In this document: positions 18,048 to 26,873 of the stretch, piece after piece
Layout: each line of letters opens with the position of its first letter
How positions within the stretch are numbered: the first letter of the stretch is position 1
Origin: Pseudomonas putida
Lineage (GTDB): Bacteria; Pseudomonadota; Gammaproteobacteria; Pseudomonadales; Pseudomonadaceae
DNA length: 64,000 nt
Assembly (NCBI RefSeq): GCF_004357765.1
Contig: NZ_SMTE01000003.1
Coordinates: 310,001-374,000, forward strand
Direction: 5' to 3'
Program-made: the position numbers and the translations under genes
The notes under the pieces: generated by a model
Told to the model about the DNA's origin: nothing
What the model saw: the letters and a program-made list of their open reading frames with translations, nothing else
Databases searched by the model: none

Positions 18048-18767
18048 ATGCCCGTCAAGGACCCTTCCAAGGTCGTTCCGCAGGCCCCTGCCGAGAGCGC
18101 CGATGCCGCCCTCAAACACATCGTCGACGGCTTCCTGCGTTTTCACCATGACGTCTTCCCCGAACAGCAGGAGCTGTTCAAGAAGCTCGCCACGGCGCAA
18201 ACGCCGCGTGCCATGTTCATTACCTGTGCCGACTCGCGCATCGTCCCCGAACTGATCACCCAGAGCTCGCCCGGCGACCTGTTCGTGACCCGCAACGTCG
18301 GTAACGTCGTACCGCCATATGGCCAGATGAACGGGGGTGTTTCCAGCGCCATCGAATACGCCGTACTGGCGTTGAAGGTGCATCACATCATCATCTGCGG
18401 TCACTCCGACTGCGGCGCGATGCGTGCAGTGCTCAACCCGCACTCGCTGGACAAGATGCCGACCGTCGGTGCCTGGCTGCGCCACGCCGAGGTCGCCCGT
18501 ACCGTGGTCGAGAACAACTGTTCCTGTGGCAGCGAGCACGAGACGATGCAGGTGCTGACCAAGGAAAACGTCATCGCCCAGCTGCATCACTTGCGCACTC
18601 ACCCTTCGGTCGCCTCGCGCCTGGCGGCCGGTGAGTTGTACATCCACGGTTGGGTCTACGACATCGAGACCAGCCGAATCGAAGCCTACGACGCTGCCAG
18701 CGATAGCTTCATGCCCCTGGCCGCCGGCGAGCCGGTTCCCTGCGCCACTCCGAGAGGCCGCTACTAA
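18048..18767 (+). CDS. Beta-class carbonic anhydrase
   Basis: A 239-residue zinc enzyme that interconverts CO2 and bicarbonate. The zinc ligands are in ITCADSR (the CxDxR motif) and HSDC within ICGHSDCGAM. The rest of the core, SPGDLFVTRNVGNVVPPYG and GGVSSAIEYAVLAL, is intact. The C-terminus (LYIHGWVYDIETSRIEAYD) is normal. The next gene is a SulP transporter on the same strand, an arrangement in which carbonic anhydrase is thought to assist bicarbonate transport. Confidence 0.95.
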   Translation: MPVKDPSKVVPQAPAESADAALKHIVDGFLRFHHDVFPEQQELFKKLATAQTPRAMFITCADSRIVPELITQSSPGDLFVTRNVGNVVPPYGQMNGGVSSAIEYAVLALKVHHIIICGHSDCGAMRAVLNPHSLDKMPTVGAWLRHAEVARTVVENNCSCGSEHETMQVLTKENVIAQLHHLRTHPSVASRLAAGELYIHGWVYDIETSRIEAYDAASDSFMPLAAGEPVPCATPRGRY

Positions 18768-18914
18768 GCGACCCGTCCACAGCTAGAGCCTTGATAGCCG
18801 GCTGCACCCCATAGGGGTGTGGCGCGGCCTTCGGCTGCCTTGAATTCCCTGACTGCCCTGCCGGCATTTTCGCTGGCGGCCAGCGCCTGCGCGTTCGTCA
18901 GGGACCCACGTGCC

Positions 18915-18936
18915 CACGACCAGCGGATTGGTCGTG
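18915..18936. repeat. Inverted repeat between carbonic anhydrase and SulP genes
   Basis: Eight-base perfect stem CACGACCA / TGGTCGTG with a six-base loop, about 20 bases before the SulP ribosome binding site. A second short hairpin (CACCCC / GGGGTG, 18805-18819) lies upstream. They may reduce readthrough or stabilise mRNA. Confidence 0.5.
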
Positions 18937-18958
18937 CGACAGAGAAAGGAGAAATAGG

Positions 18959-20491
18959 GTGAACATTACACAGTTGAAAGCGGCCCTGCCGCGTGAGTTG
19001 CTAGCGTCGGTGGTGGTCTTTCTGGTCGCTCTACCCCTGTGCATGGGCATCGCCATCGCTTCCGGCATGCCGCCGGCCAAGGGCCTGATCACCGGCATCA
19101 TCGGTGGCGTCGTGGTGGGCTTTCTGGCCGGTTCGCCGTTGCAGGTCAGCGGCCCCGCAGCGGGTCTGGCGGTGCTGGTGTTCGAGTTGGTGCGCCAGCA
19201 CGGCATGGGCATGCTCGGGCCGATCCTGTTGCTGGCTGGGGTATTGCAACTGCTAGCCGGGCGCCTGCGCCTGGGCTGCTGGTTCCGGGTGACGGCGCCA
19301 GCAGTGGTGTACGGCATGCTTGCAGGCATCGGCATACTGATCGTGCTGTCTCAGGTGCATGTGATGTTCGACACGGCGCCGCAGCCGTCCGGTATGCAGA
19401 ACCTGCTGGAGTTTCCAGCCACCTTGATGGCGGCCTTGCCCCAGGAGACTGCCGGCAATGGTTGGCAGGCGGGGGCACTGGGTCTGGGGACCATTGCCTT
19501 GATGTGGGGTTGGGAGCGTTGGCGTCCGCAGAAGCTGCGGTTCATCCCCGGCGCACTGCTCGGGGTCGCGACCATGACGATCATCAGCATGTGGCTGGCC
19601 CTGCCGGTCAATCGTGTGGTGGTGCCTGCGGACCTGTCCGAGGCCATCGACTGGATTCGCCCGGATGACTTGCTCAAGCTGGCCGACCCCACCCTGCTGG
19701 TCGCCGCGTTCGCCCTCGCCTTCATCGCCAGCGCCGAGACCTTGCTCTCCGCCGCTGCGGTCGATCGCATGCAAAGCGGCCAACGCTCGGACTTCGATCG
19801 CGAACTGTCGGCACAAGGTATCGGCAACATGCTCTGCGGTGTGTTGGGTGCCTTGCCCATGACAGGGGTGATCGTGCGCAGTTCGGCGAACGTCCAGGCC
19901 GGTGCGCAGACACGCGCTTCGGCGATCCTGCATGGCCTGTGGTTATTGGCCTTCGTCGTGGTGCTGAGCAGCGTGCTACAGCAGATCCCGGTGGCGAGCC
20001 TTGCGGGCGTGCTGGTGTACACCGGTATCAAGTTGGTGGACTTCAAGGCGTTCAGGGGCCTGGGCCGCTACGGGCGGATGCCGATGTTCACCTACGCGGC
20101 TACGGCCTTGGCGATCGTCTTCACCGACCTGCTGACCGGGGTGCTGTTGGGCTTCGCTTTGACTCTGCTGAAGCTGGCGTTCAAGGCCGCACGGTTGAAG
20201 ATCAATCTGGTGAGCCTGGCCCAGCCTGGGCACATGGAGCTGCGCTTGAGCGGTGCAGCCACGTTCCTCAAGGTGCCGGCGTTGACCCAGGTACTGGACA
20301 CGGTACCGGCAGGGACGACCTTGCATGTGCCCTTGGGTAACCTGAACTACATCGACCACTCGTGTCTGGAACTGCTGGAGGACTGGGGGCGCAGCAACGC
20401 CGCACATGGCTCGAGGTTGGTGATCGAACAGCGGCGGTTGAAGCGGCGGATCGAGGGGCGGATGCGGACCACGGCGGGGGTTGGGGCTTAG
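18959..20491 (+). CDS. SulP family anion transporter (bicarbonate/sulfate)
   Basis: A 510-residue inner-membrane SulP (SLC26-type) transporter. About ten to eleven hydrophobic segments are visible, starting with ELLASVVVFLVALPLCMGIAIASG. The family blocks GLITGIIGGVVVGFLAGSPLQVSGPAAG and the central ALAFIASAETLLSAAAVDRM are intact. The last 90 residues form a STAS-like domain (MELRLSGAATFLKVPAL ... LNYIDHSCLELL). The substrate may be bicarbonate given the adjacent carbonic anhydrase; sulfate is the alternative. Start is GTG 18959 with AAAGGAG seven bases upstream. Confidence 0.88.
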   Translation: MNITQLKAALPRELLASVVVFLVALPLCMGIAIASGMPPAKGLITGIIGGVVVGFLAGSPLQVSGPAAGLAVLVFELVRQHGMGMLGPILLLAGVLQLLAGRLRLGCWFRVTAPAVVYGMLAGIGILIVLSQVHVMFDTAPQPSGMQNLLEFPATLMAALPQETAGNGWQAGALGLGTIALMWGWERWRPQKLRFIPGALLGVATMTIISMWLALPVNRVVVPADLSEAIDWIRPDDLLKLADPTLLVAAFALAFIASAETLLSAAAVDRMQSGQRSDFDRELSAQGIGNMLCGVLGALPMTGVIVRSSANVQAGAQTRASAILHGLWLLAFVVVLSSVLQQIPVASLAGVLVYTGIKLVDFKAFRGLGRYGRMPMFTYAATALAIVFTDLLTGVLLGFALTLLKLAFKAARLKINLVSLAQPGHMELRLSGAATFLKVPALTQVLDTVPAGTTLHVPLGNLNYIDHSCLELLEDWGRSNAAHGSRLVIEQRRLKRRIEGRMRTTAGVGA

Positions 20492-20515
20492 TTTTTGGAG
20501 GATGAGTTTGCCTGA

Positions 20516-20597
20516 ACTGGCCTCTTCGCGGGTAAACCCGCTCCTACAGGATCACCGCTTTACCTGGAGGAGCGGGTTTACCCGCGAAGAGGCCAGT
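20516..20597. repeat. Paired REP elements (P. putida type)
   Basis: A perfect 30-base inverted repeat, 20516-20545 and 20568-20597, separated by 22 bases. Each arm contains CCTCTTCGCGGGTAAACCCG and matches the well-known 35-base P. putida REP sequence almost exactly. The paired opposite orientation is typical of BIME-type units at the end of convergent genes. Confidence 0.92.
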
Positions 20598-20611
20598 GCA
20601 GACAGCACAAC

Positions 20612-21253
20612 TCAGGAAGGCTCGCCCAACTCCACCCCCAGCTGCCGCGAAAGGCACGGCCAGCGCATCCAGGCAGTGCCTGTCTCCGGGCTGCTCAATT
20701 TTTCGCGATAGGCCTCTACCGACTCGCTGGCGAAGCTTTCGTCATCGAGCATCTCATCCACCGAGTGGTGCACCACTTCGTCGAGCTGGTTGGCGAACGT
20801 CTCGCCGATCAACTGGTGGGCGATCAGGTTGGCTACCGTGGTGTCCACCGGAATCAGCGGCTGGTCGAAATGGCGGATATACAGGTCGTTGACCTCTTCT
20901 ACCAGGCGATGGGCCAGGTACGCTTCATCCAGCAGGCAGTCGAGGCCGACCTTGTCTTTCATGACCTCCGGCGGCTGCAGGAAGTAGGCTTCGGCAATCT
21001 TCAGCACCGGCTTGATCTGCGACTCGATCCCGGCTTCTCGGGCAACCGAATTGGCGGCCTCCAGCAGCTCCGGCACTTGTTCCACATAAGCGCTGACGAA
21101 GCGTGACAAGGTTCCCTGGGCGTCCTGCTCGGGCAGATGAATCGAAGGATGCAGATGCGGCAGTTGCAGTGCCAGCCGCTGGGCCAACTGGCCGGTGTCT
21201 GCCTCGTTTTGATGGGCTTTTTGAATCTGCTCGCGTACAGCAGCGATGTTCAT
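20612..21253 (-). CDS. Conserved hypothetical cytoplasmic protein
   Basis: A 213-residue protein of unknown function (PA0104-like by position). It is acidic and predicted helical with no signal peptide or membrane segment. Visible stretches include FVSAYVEQVPELLEAAN, KIAEAYFLQPPEV and DEVVHHSVDEMLDDESF. The start ATG at 21253 follows GGAG seven bases upstream; the longer frame is rejected. It is convergent with the SulP gene across the REP pair and divergent from the cytochrome oxidase operon. Confidence 0.75.
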   Translation of the reverse strand: MNIAAVREQIQKAHQNEADTGQLAQRLALQLPHLHPSIHLPEQDAQGTLSRFVSAYVEQVPELLEAANSVAREAGIESQIKPVLKIAEAYFLQPPEVMKDKVGLDCLLDEAYLAHRLVEEVNDLYIRHFDQPLIPVDTTVANLIAHQLIGETFANQLDEVVHHSVDEMLDDESFASESVEAYREKLSSPETGTAWMRWPCLSRQLGVELGEPS

Positions 21254-21623
21254 GACAACTCCAGGGACATTACGTTTCAAACGGAAGACACTAAATTAGC
21301 TCGGTATACAGCATACCTAAGACCTATTTGTTATAACCTGCGCAAACGTGTGCGCTTCTGAGCATAAAGAGTTGCTATTATTTTGCCATAACCGCTCTAT
21401 CTCGGCGTTCTTCCTGAAATTCTCAATTGCGTGAAGATCATTTCATCCCCGTCATTGCGACGCAGGGGTCCCTGGCTATACTCCGGTTGAACGTGATTCG
21501 TTGATGAGGCCCGACTGCTTTATGCAGGGGCTCGGTCGTCGAAGCCAGGCAGTCTTGACCGCCGTCCCCCCCTTGCCGCAGGCCACGCCTCCGGGACAAC
21601 AAGAACGATAAGGGGAACCCGCA
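21254..21623 (+). other. Intergenic control region of cytochrome oxidase operon
   Basis: A 370-base gap, AT-rich near 21280-21400. Apart from the promoter candidate at 21455-21482 and a roughly 135-base leader, no gene or hairpin stood out. Confidence 0.5.
21455..21482 (+). promoter_or_regulatory. Candidate cox promoter (sigma-S-like)
   Basis: TTGCGA at 21455-21460 and TATACT at 21477-21482 are separated by 16 bases. The -10 is preceded by C (CTATACT), matching the sigma-S preferred element. In P. aeruginosa the aa3 oxidase genes are induced by starvation through RpoS, which agrees. Confidence 0.55.
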
Positions 21624-22751
21624 ATGATGCGACATCCACATGTCTGGATGGGCCTCCTGTTGTGGACGGTTTTCGACCAGGCCAACGCCGCCTGGACCGT
21701 GAACATGGCGCCTGGGGCCACGGAAGTCTCCAACGCCGTCTTCGACCTGCACATGACCATTTTCTGGATCTGCGTGATCATCGGCATCGTGGTGTTCGGT
21801 GCGATGTTCTGGTCGATGGTGCTGCACCGTCGCTCCACCGGCCAGCAGGCTGCGCACTTCCATGAGCACACCTGGGTCGAGATCCTTTGGACCGTCGTAC
21901 CTTTCCTGATCCTCGTAGCCATGGCGATCCCCGCCACCAAGACCCTGATCGACATTTACGATGCCAGCGACTCGGACATCGATATCCAGGTCACCGGCTA
22001 TCAGTGGAAGTGGCACTACAAGTACCTGGGTCAGGACGTGGAGTTCTTCAGCAACCTGGCCACCCCCGCCGAGCAGATCCACAACCAGACACCCAAGGAC
22101 GAGCACTACCTGCTGGAGGTCGACCAACCGCTGGTGCTGCCGGTGGGCGCCAAGGTGAGGTTTCTGGTGACTGCGGCGGATGTCATCCACTCCTGGTGGG
22201 TGCCGGCCTTCGCGGTCAAGCGTGACGCCATCCCAGGCTTCGTCAACGAGGCCTGGACGCGCATCGAGAAGCCGGGCATCTACCGTGGTCAGTGCACCGA
22301 GCTGTGTGGCAAGGACCATGGCTTCATGCCGGTGGTGGTCGAGGTCAAGTCCAAGGCCGACTACGACACCTGGCTCGCCGAACGCAAGGCCGAGGCCGCT
22401 CAGCTCAAGGAGCTGACCAGCAAGGAATGGACACTCGAGGAACTGGTCGCGCGCGGGGATAAGGTCTATCACACCACCTGTGTCGCTTGCCACCAGGCCG
22501 AAGGCCAGGGCTTGCCGCCGATGTTCCCGGCGCTCAAGGGCTCGAAAGTCGCCACCGGGCCCAAGGAGGAGCACCTGAGCGTGGTCTTCCATGGTCGCCC
22601 GGGCACGGCGATGGCGGCCTTCGGCAAGCAGCTCTCGGAAGTCGACATCGCCGCGGTGGTCACCTACGAGCGCAACGCCTGGGGCAACGACAAGGGCGAC
22701 ATGGTCACGCCGAAGGACGTGCTCGCGCTCAAACAGGCCGAAGCGAAATGA
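21624..22751 (+). CDS. coxB: Cytochrome c oxidase subunit II with fused cytochrome c
   Basis: A 375-residue membrane-anchored subunit that accepts electrons at the CuA centre. A cleavable signal peptide (to about residue 23) and two membrane helices precede the cupredoxin domain. CuA ligands appear in VIHSWWVP and QCTELCGKDHGFMPV. The C-terminus carries a covalent heme site CVACH at residues 286-290, marking the caa3-like fused form of Pseudomonas. It is the first gene of the cox locus. Confidence 0.96.
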   Translation: MMRHPHVWMGLLLWTVFDQANAAWTVNMAPGATEVSNAVFDLHMTIFWICVIIGIVVFGAMFWSMVLHRRSTGQQAAHFHEHTWVEILWTVVPFLILVAMAIPATKTLIDIYDASDSDIDIQVTGYQWKWHYKYLGQDVEFFSNLATPAEQIHNQTPKDEHYLLEVDQPLVLPVGAKVRFLVTAADVIHSWWVPAFAVKRDAIPGFVNEAWTRIEKPGIYRGQCTELCGKDHGFMPVVVEVKSKADYDTWLAERKAEAAQLKELTSKEWTLEELVARGDKVYHTTCVACHQAEGQGLPPMFPALKGSKVATGPKEEHLSVVFHGRPGTAMAAFGKQLSEVDIAAVVTYERNAWGNDKGDMVTPKDVLALKQAEAK

Positions 22752-22794
22752 AGCGGGTTACTCGCGGCAATCAACGGATTGCAGGAGACAGGAC

Positions 22795-24384
22795 ATGAGT
22801 GCAGTGATCGACGACCACGCCCACGGCCATGAGCACGCCCATGGCCCGGCCAAGGGCCTGATGCGCTGGGTGCTGACCACCAACCACAAGGACATCGGCA
22901 CGATGTACCTGTGGTTCAGCTTCACCATGTTCCTGCTGGGCGGCTCGTTCGCCATGGTGATCCGTGCCGAGCTGTTCCAACCCGGCCTGCAGATCGTCGA
23001 GCCTGCCTTCTTCAACCAGATGACCACCATGCACGGGCTGATCATGGTGTTCGGCGCAGTGATGCCGGCCTTCGTCGGCCTGGCCAACTGGATGATCCCA
23101 CTGATGATCGGCGCCCCCGACATGGCCCTGCCGCGGATGAACAACTTCAGCTTCTGGCTGCTGCCGGCGGCGTTCCTGTTGCTGGTGTCGACCCTGTTCA
23201 GCCCTGGGGGTGGGCCGAACTTCGGCTGGACCTTCTATGCACCGCTGTCGACCACCTATGCACCGGCCAGCGTGACCTTCTTCATCTTCGCCATTCACTT
23301 GATGGGTATCAGCTCGATCATGGGCGCGATCAACGTGATCGCCACCATCCTCAACTTGCGGGCGCCGGGAATGACCCTGATGAAGATGCCGCTGTTCGTC
23401 TGGACCTGGCTTATCACTGCCTTCCTGCTGATAGCGGTGATGCCGGTGCTGGCCGGTGTGGTGACGATGATGCTGATGGACATTCACTTCGGCACCAGCT
23501 TCTTCAGCGCCGCCGGCGGTGGCGACCCGGTACTGTTCCAGCACGTGTTCTGGTTCTTCGGCCATCCCGAGGTGTACATCATGATCCTGCCGGCGTTCGG
23601 CGCGGTCAGCTCGATCATTCCGGCGTTCTCGCGCAAACCGCTGTTCGGCTACACCTCGATGGTCTATGCCACGGGGGCGATCGCCTTCCTGTCGTTCATC
23701 GTCTGGGCGCACCATATGTTCGTGGTCGGGATCCCTGTGGTCGGCGAACTGTTCTTCATGTACGCCACCATGCTTATCGCCGTTCCCACCGGGGTGAAGG
23801 TATTCAACTGGGTGAGCACCATGTGGGAAGGCTCGCTCACCTTCGAGACGCCGATGCTGTTCGCCATCGCCTTCGTCATCCTGTTCACCATCGGCGGCTT
23901 TTCCGGGCTGATGCTGGCCATTGCTCCGGCCGACTTCCAGTACCACGATACCTACTTCGTGGTGGCGCATTTCCACTACGTGCTGGTGCCTGGCGCGATC
24001 TTCGGCATCTTTGCCTCCGCTTACTACTGGTTGCCGAAATGGACCGGCCACATGTACGACGAAACCCTGGGCAAGTTGCACTTCTGGCTCTCGTTCATCG
24101 GCATGAACATGGCCTTCTTCCCCATGCACTTCGTCGGCCTGGCCGGCATGCCGAGGCGGATCCCCGACTACAACCTGCAGTTCGCCGACTTCAACATGGT
24201 GTCGTCGATCGGAGCCTTCCTGTTCGGTGCCACGCAGATCTTCTTCCTGTTCATCGTTATCAAGTGCATTCGCGGCGGCGCACCGGCCCCGGCCAAGCCA
24301 TGGGATGGCGCCGAAGGCCTGGAGTGGACCATTCCTTCGCCTGCGCCCTATCACACCTTCCAGACACCCCCGGAAGTCAAATAG
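22795..24384 (+). CDS. coxA: Cytochrome c oxidase subunit I
   Basis: A 529-residue heme-copper oxidase catalytic subunit with 12 membrane helices. The low-spin heme histidine is in TTMHGLIMVFG, the CuB/Tyr pair in FFGHPEVYIMILP, the two CuB histidines in WAHHMFVVG and heme a3/a histidines in VVAHFHYVLVPG. The K-channel and D-channel regions look intact (type A). The N-terminus is histidine-rich (DDHAHGHEHAHGP). ATG 22795 lies after GCAGGAG; the larger frame upstream overlaps coxB. Confidence 0.97.
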   Translation: MSAVIDDHAHGHEHAHGPAKGLMRWVLTTNHKDIGTMYLWFSFTMFLLGGSFAMVIRAELFQPGLQIVEPAFFNQMTTMHGLIMVFGAVMPAFVGLANWMIPLMIGAPDMALPRMNNFSFWLLPAAFLLLVSTLFSPGGGPNFGWTFYAPLSTTYAPASVTFFIFAIHLMGISSIMGAINVIATILNLRAPGMTLMKMPLFVWTWLITAFLLIAVMPVLAGVVTMMLMDIHFGTSFFSAAGGGDPVLFQHVFWFFGHPEVYIMILPAFGAVSSIIPAFSRKPLFGYTSMVYATGAIAFLSFIVWAHHMFVVGIPVVGELFFMYATMLIAVPTGVKVFNWVSTMWEGSLTFETPMLFAIAFVILFTIGGFSGLMLAIAPADFQYHDTYFVVAHFHYVLVPGAIFGIFASAYYWLPKWTGHMYDETLGKLHFWLSFIGMNMAFFPMHFVGLAGMPRRIPDYNLQFADFNMVSSIGAFLFGATQIFFLFIVIKCIRGGAPAPAKPWDGAEGLEWTIPSPAPYHTFQTPPEVK

Positions 24385-24393
24385 GAAACCGCC

Positions 24394-24960
24394 ATGTCCG
24401 GCTTGCCGATCAAACGCCTGGTCCTGCGCCTGCTGATGCTGACGGTGGTGATGTTCGCCTTCGGCTTCGCCCTGGTGCCGATCTATGACGTGATGTGCAA
24501 AGCCTTCGGCATCAACGGCAAGACCGGTGGGCAGTACGAAGGCAGCCAGGTCAGCGACTCGTCCCGCTCGGTGCGCGTGCAGTTCATGTCGACCAATGCC
24601 AGCGACATGGTCTGGGATTTCTATTCCACCGCCGACCAGCTCGAGGTCAACCCGGGCGCGGTCAACCAGATGATCTTCATCGCCCACAACCCCACCGACC
24701 GGCCGATGAGCGCGCAAGCCATCCCGAGCATCACCCCTGCCGAGGCGGCGGCGTATTTCCACAAGACCGAGTGCTTCTGCTTTACCCAGCAGGTGCTGCA
24801 GCCCGGCGAACGCATCGAGATGCCGGTGCGCTTCATCGTCGACCGCGATCTACCGGCCAACGTGAAGCACCTGACACTGGCTTACACCTTGTTCGACATC
24901 ACTGCGCGTCATCCGCCGGTGGCCCACGCCACGGCAGCCAACGCCCAGGGCGCCCGCTGA
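24394..24960 (+). CDS. ctaG: Cytochrome c oxidase assembly protein CtaG/Cox11
   Basis: A 188-residue copper chaperone that delivers copper to the CuB site of subunit I. A single N-terminal membrane helix (LLMLTVVMFAFGFALVPIY) anchors a periplasmic immunoglobulin-like domain. The copper-binding motif CFCF is in KTECFCFTQQ. The gene sits between coxA and coxC, as in other proteobacteria. Confidence 0.95.
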   Translation: MSGLPIKRLVLRLLMLTVVMFAFGFALVPIYDVMCKAFGINGKTGGQYEGSQVSDSSRSVRVQFMSTNASDMVWDFYSTADQLEVNPGAVNQMIFIAHNPTDRPMSAQAIPSITPAEAAAYFHKTECFCFTQQVLQPGERIEMPVRFIVDRDLPANVKHLTLAYTLFDITARHPPVAHATAANAQGAR

Positions 24961-24976
24961 GGGAAGGAGAACAGCA

Positions 24977-25864
24977 ATGGCAAGTCATGATCACTACTAC
25001 GTGCCGGCGCAGAGCAAGTGGCCGATCATCGCCACCCTGGGCATGTTCATCACGGTGTTCGGCCTGGGTACCTGGTTCAACGACCTCAAGGCCGGCCACG
25101 CGGACTCCCATGGGCCGTTGATCTTCTTCATCGGTGCGGTGTTCCTGGCCTACATGCTGTTCGGCTGGTTCGGCGCGGTGGTCAAGGAAAGCCGCGCCGG
25201 GCTGTACAGTCCGCAGCTCGACCGCTCGTTCCGCTGGGGCATGAGCTGGTTCATCTTTTCCGAGGTGATGTTCTTCCTGGCCTTCTTCGGCGCGCTGTTC
25301 TATGTGCGGGTGCTCGCCGGGCCCTGGTTGGGTGGCGAGGGGCACAAGGGCATCGCTCATATGCTATGGCCGAGCTTCGAGTTCGCCTGGCCGCTGCTGC
25401 ACACCCCCGACCCGACGTTGTTCCCGCCGCCCAAGGAAGTGATCGATCCCTGGCACCTGCCGCTGATCAACACCATCTTGCTGGTGAGCTCCAGCGTCAC
25501 CATCACCATCGCCCACCACGCCTTGCGCCGCGATCACCGTGGCGCGCTGAAGCTGTGGTTGGGGCTGACTATCGTCCTGGGTGCCAGCTTCATCGCCCTG
25601 CAGGCCTACGAATACCACGAGGCGTACACCAAGCTGGGGCTGACGCTAGGCTCGGGGATCTACGGTGCGACCTTCTTCATGCTCACCGGCTTCCATGGGG
25701 CCCATGTGACCCTGGGCACGATCATCCTGTTCGTCATGTTCGTGCGCATCCTGCGCGGACACTTCAACCCCGACAAGCACTTCGGCTTCGAGGCGGCCAG
25801 CTGGTACTGGCACTTTGTCGATGTGGTGTGGGTGGGGTTGTTCATCTTCGTGTATGTGCTTTAG
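24977..25864 (+). CDS. coxC: Cytochrome c oxidase subunit III
   Basis: A 295-residue seven-helix membrane protein of the oxidase core. Conserved blocks include RWGMSWFIFSEVMFFLAFF, TSVTITIAHHALRR-like VSSSVTITIAHHALRRDHR, GSGIYGATFFMLTGFHGAHV and the end HFVDVVWVGLFIFVYVL. AAGGAG precedes the ATG. It closes the structural gene set coxBA-ctaG-coxC. Confidence 0.96.
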   Translation: MASHDHYYVPAQSKWPIIATLGMFITVFGLGTWFNDLKAGHADSHGPLIFFIGAVFLAYMLFGWFGAVVKESRAGLYSPQLDRSFRWGMSWFIFSEVMFFLAFFGALFYVRVLAGPWLGGEGHKGIAHMLWPSFEFAWPLLHTPDPTLFPPPKEVIDPWHLPLINTILLVSSSVTITIAHHALRRDHRGALKLWLGLTIVLGASFIALQAYEYHEAYTKLGLTLGSGIYGATFFMLTGFHGAHVTLGTIILFVMFVRILRGHFNPDKHFGFEAASWYWHFVDVVWVGLFIFVYVL

Positions 25865-25868
25865 CGCC

Positions 25869-26072
25869 TCAGAACGGGGCGTGTGACACCAACTGACCGC
25901 TGATGAAGCCCCAGGCCACCAGGCCGATGGTTACGGCGGCCAGGGCCACACGCACGGTCAGGGCCTTGAGCAGCCGGGTAGAGTGGTCGTCGTCCTTGAC
26001 CAGGAACACCAGGCCACTGAACAGGCTGGCAATCGTGGCCAACAGCATCAGGACAATCGCGGCCTTGAGCAT
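25869..26072 (-). CDS. Twin transmembrane protein (DUF2909)
   Basis: A 67-residue protein with two membrane helices (IVLMLLATIASLFSGLVFLV and VALAAVTIGLVAWGFISG) joined by a charged KDDDHSTR loop. This matches the DUF2909 twin-helix family found beside cox operons in Pseudomonas. It is convergent with coxC, only four bases away, and divergent from surf1. A role in oxidase assembly is suggested by location only. Confidence 0.82.
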   Translation of the reverse strand: MLKAAIVLMLLATIASLFSGLVFLVKDDDHSTRLLKALTVRVALAAVTIGLVAWGFISGQLVSHAPF

Positions 26073-26135
26073 GGCGCTTCTCCAGGGGGATGCGGTGATG
26101 TGGATAAGTATAGCGATCGACCGGGCGAGACTCCG

Positions 26136-26873
26136 ATGAGGCCGTTTCGTCCGGGCTGGATCCCCACCCTGGTCGTGCTCGCGCTGCTGCCGGGCCTGAT
26201 CGCCCTAGGCTGCTGGCAGCTCGGTCGGGCTGAGGAAAAGCGTGCCTTGCTGGCCTCCTACGCCGAGCGGCAGCTCGAAGCCCCCGTGGCCACAGGCCAA
26301 CTGCAGCAGGATGAGGACAATGCCTATCGCCGGGTGCACCTGTATGGCCGGTTCGATGCCGAACACAGCTTGTTGCTGGACAACCGCATGCGTGATGGCC
26401 AGGCCGGTGTCGAGCTGTTGCAGCCATTCCATGACCAGGCCAACGGCCTGTGGCTGCTGGTGAATCGTGGCTGGCTGCCCTGGCCCGACCGCCGCGCACC
26501 GGTGCGCTTCACTACCCCGGATTCGCCATTGGCGCTGGAGGCCTCGGTGTACGTGGCGCCCGGTTCCACCTTCCAACTGCACCCAGACCCGGTCGACGGC
26601 CAGTGGCCGCACCTGCTGACGGCCGTCGACCCGCAGCAACTGTGGCAACAGCTGGGGCGTGAGGGCTTTAACCATGAGTTGCGTCTGGAACCGGGTCCGG
26701 CCAGCTATCGCCTGGATTGGCCGGTAGTGGCCATGGGGCCGGAAAAACACCAGGGATACGCCGTGCAGTGGTTTGCCTTGGCCAGCGCCCTGGTACTGCT
26801 CTACCTCTACTTCGGCTGGCATCACAAGAAGGAGAAAGCCCATGGCCGCCGCCACTCCGCTGGACCTGCCTGA
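26136..26873 (+). CDS. SURF1 family oxidase assembly protein
   Basis: A 245-residue protein with the SURF1 layout: an N-terminal helix (IPTLVVLALLPGLIALGCWQLGRAEEK), a periplasmic domain with the conserved YRRVHLYGRFD and LLVNRGWLPW, and a C-terminal helix after GYAVQWFALA. Surf1 assists heme a insertion into subunit I. The ATG at 26136 starts just before the first helix; the 5' extension overlaps the opposite-strand gene and is rejected. The 3' end overlaps the next gene by 32 bases. Confidence 0.92.
   Translation: MRPFRPGWIPTLVVLALLPGLIALGCWQLGRAEEKRALLASYAERQLEAPVATGQLQQDEDNAYRRVHLYGRFDAEHSLLLDNRMRDGQAGVELLQPFHDQANGLWLLVNRGWLPWPDRRAPVRFTTPDSPLALEASVYVAPGSTFQLHPDPVDGQWPHLLTAVDPQQLWQQLGREGFNHELRLEPGPASYRLDWPVVAMGPEKHQGYAVQWFALASALVLLYLYFGWHHKKEKAHGRRHSAGPA

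Noticed and set aside
22771-24762. A 663-codon open frame on the minus strand opposite coxA and ctaG
   Set aside because: It is the antisense shadow of coxA, with a composition dominated by His, Arg, Gly and Gln and no family features; coxA is unmistakable.
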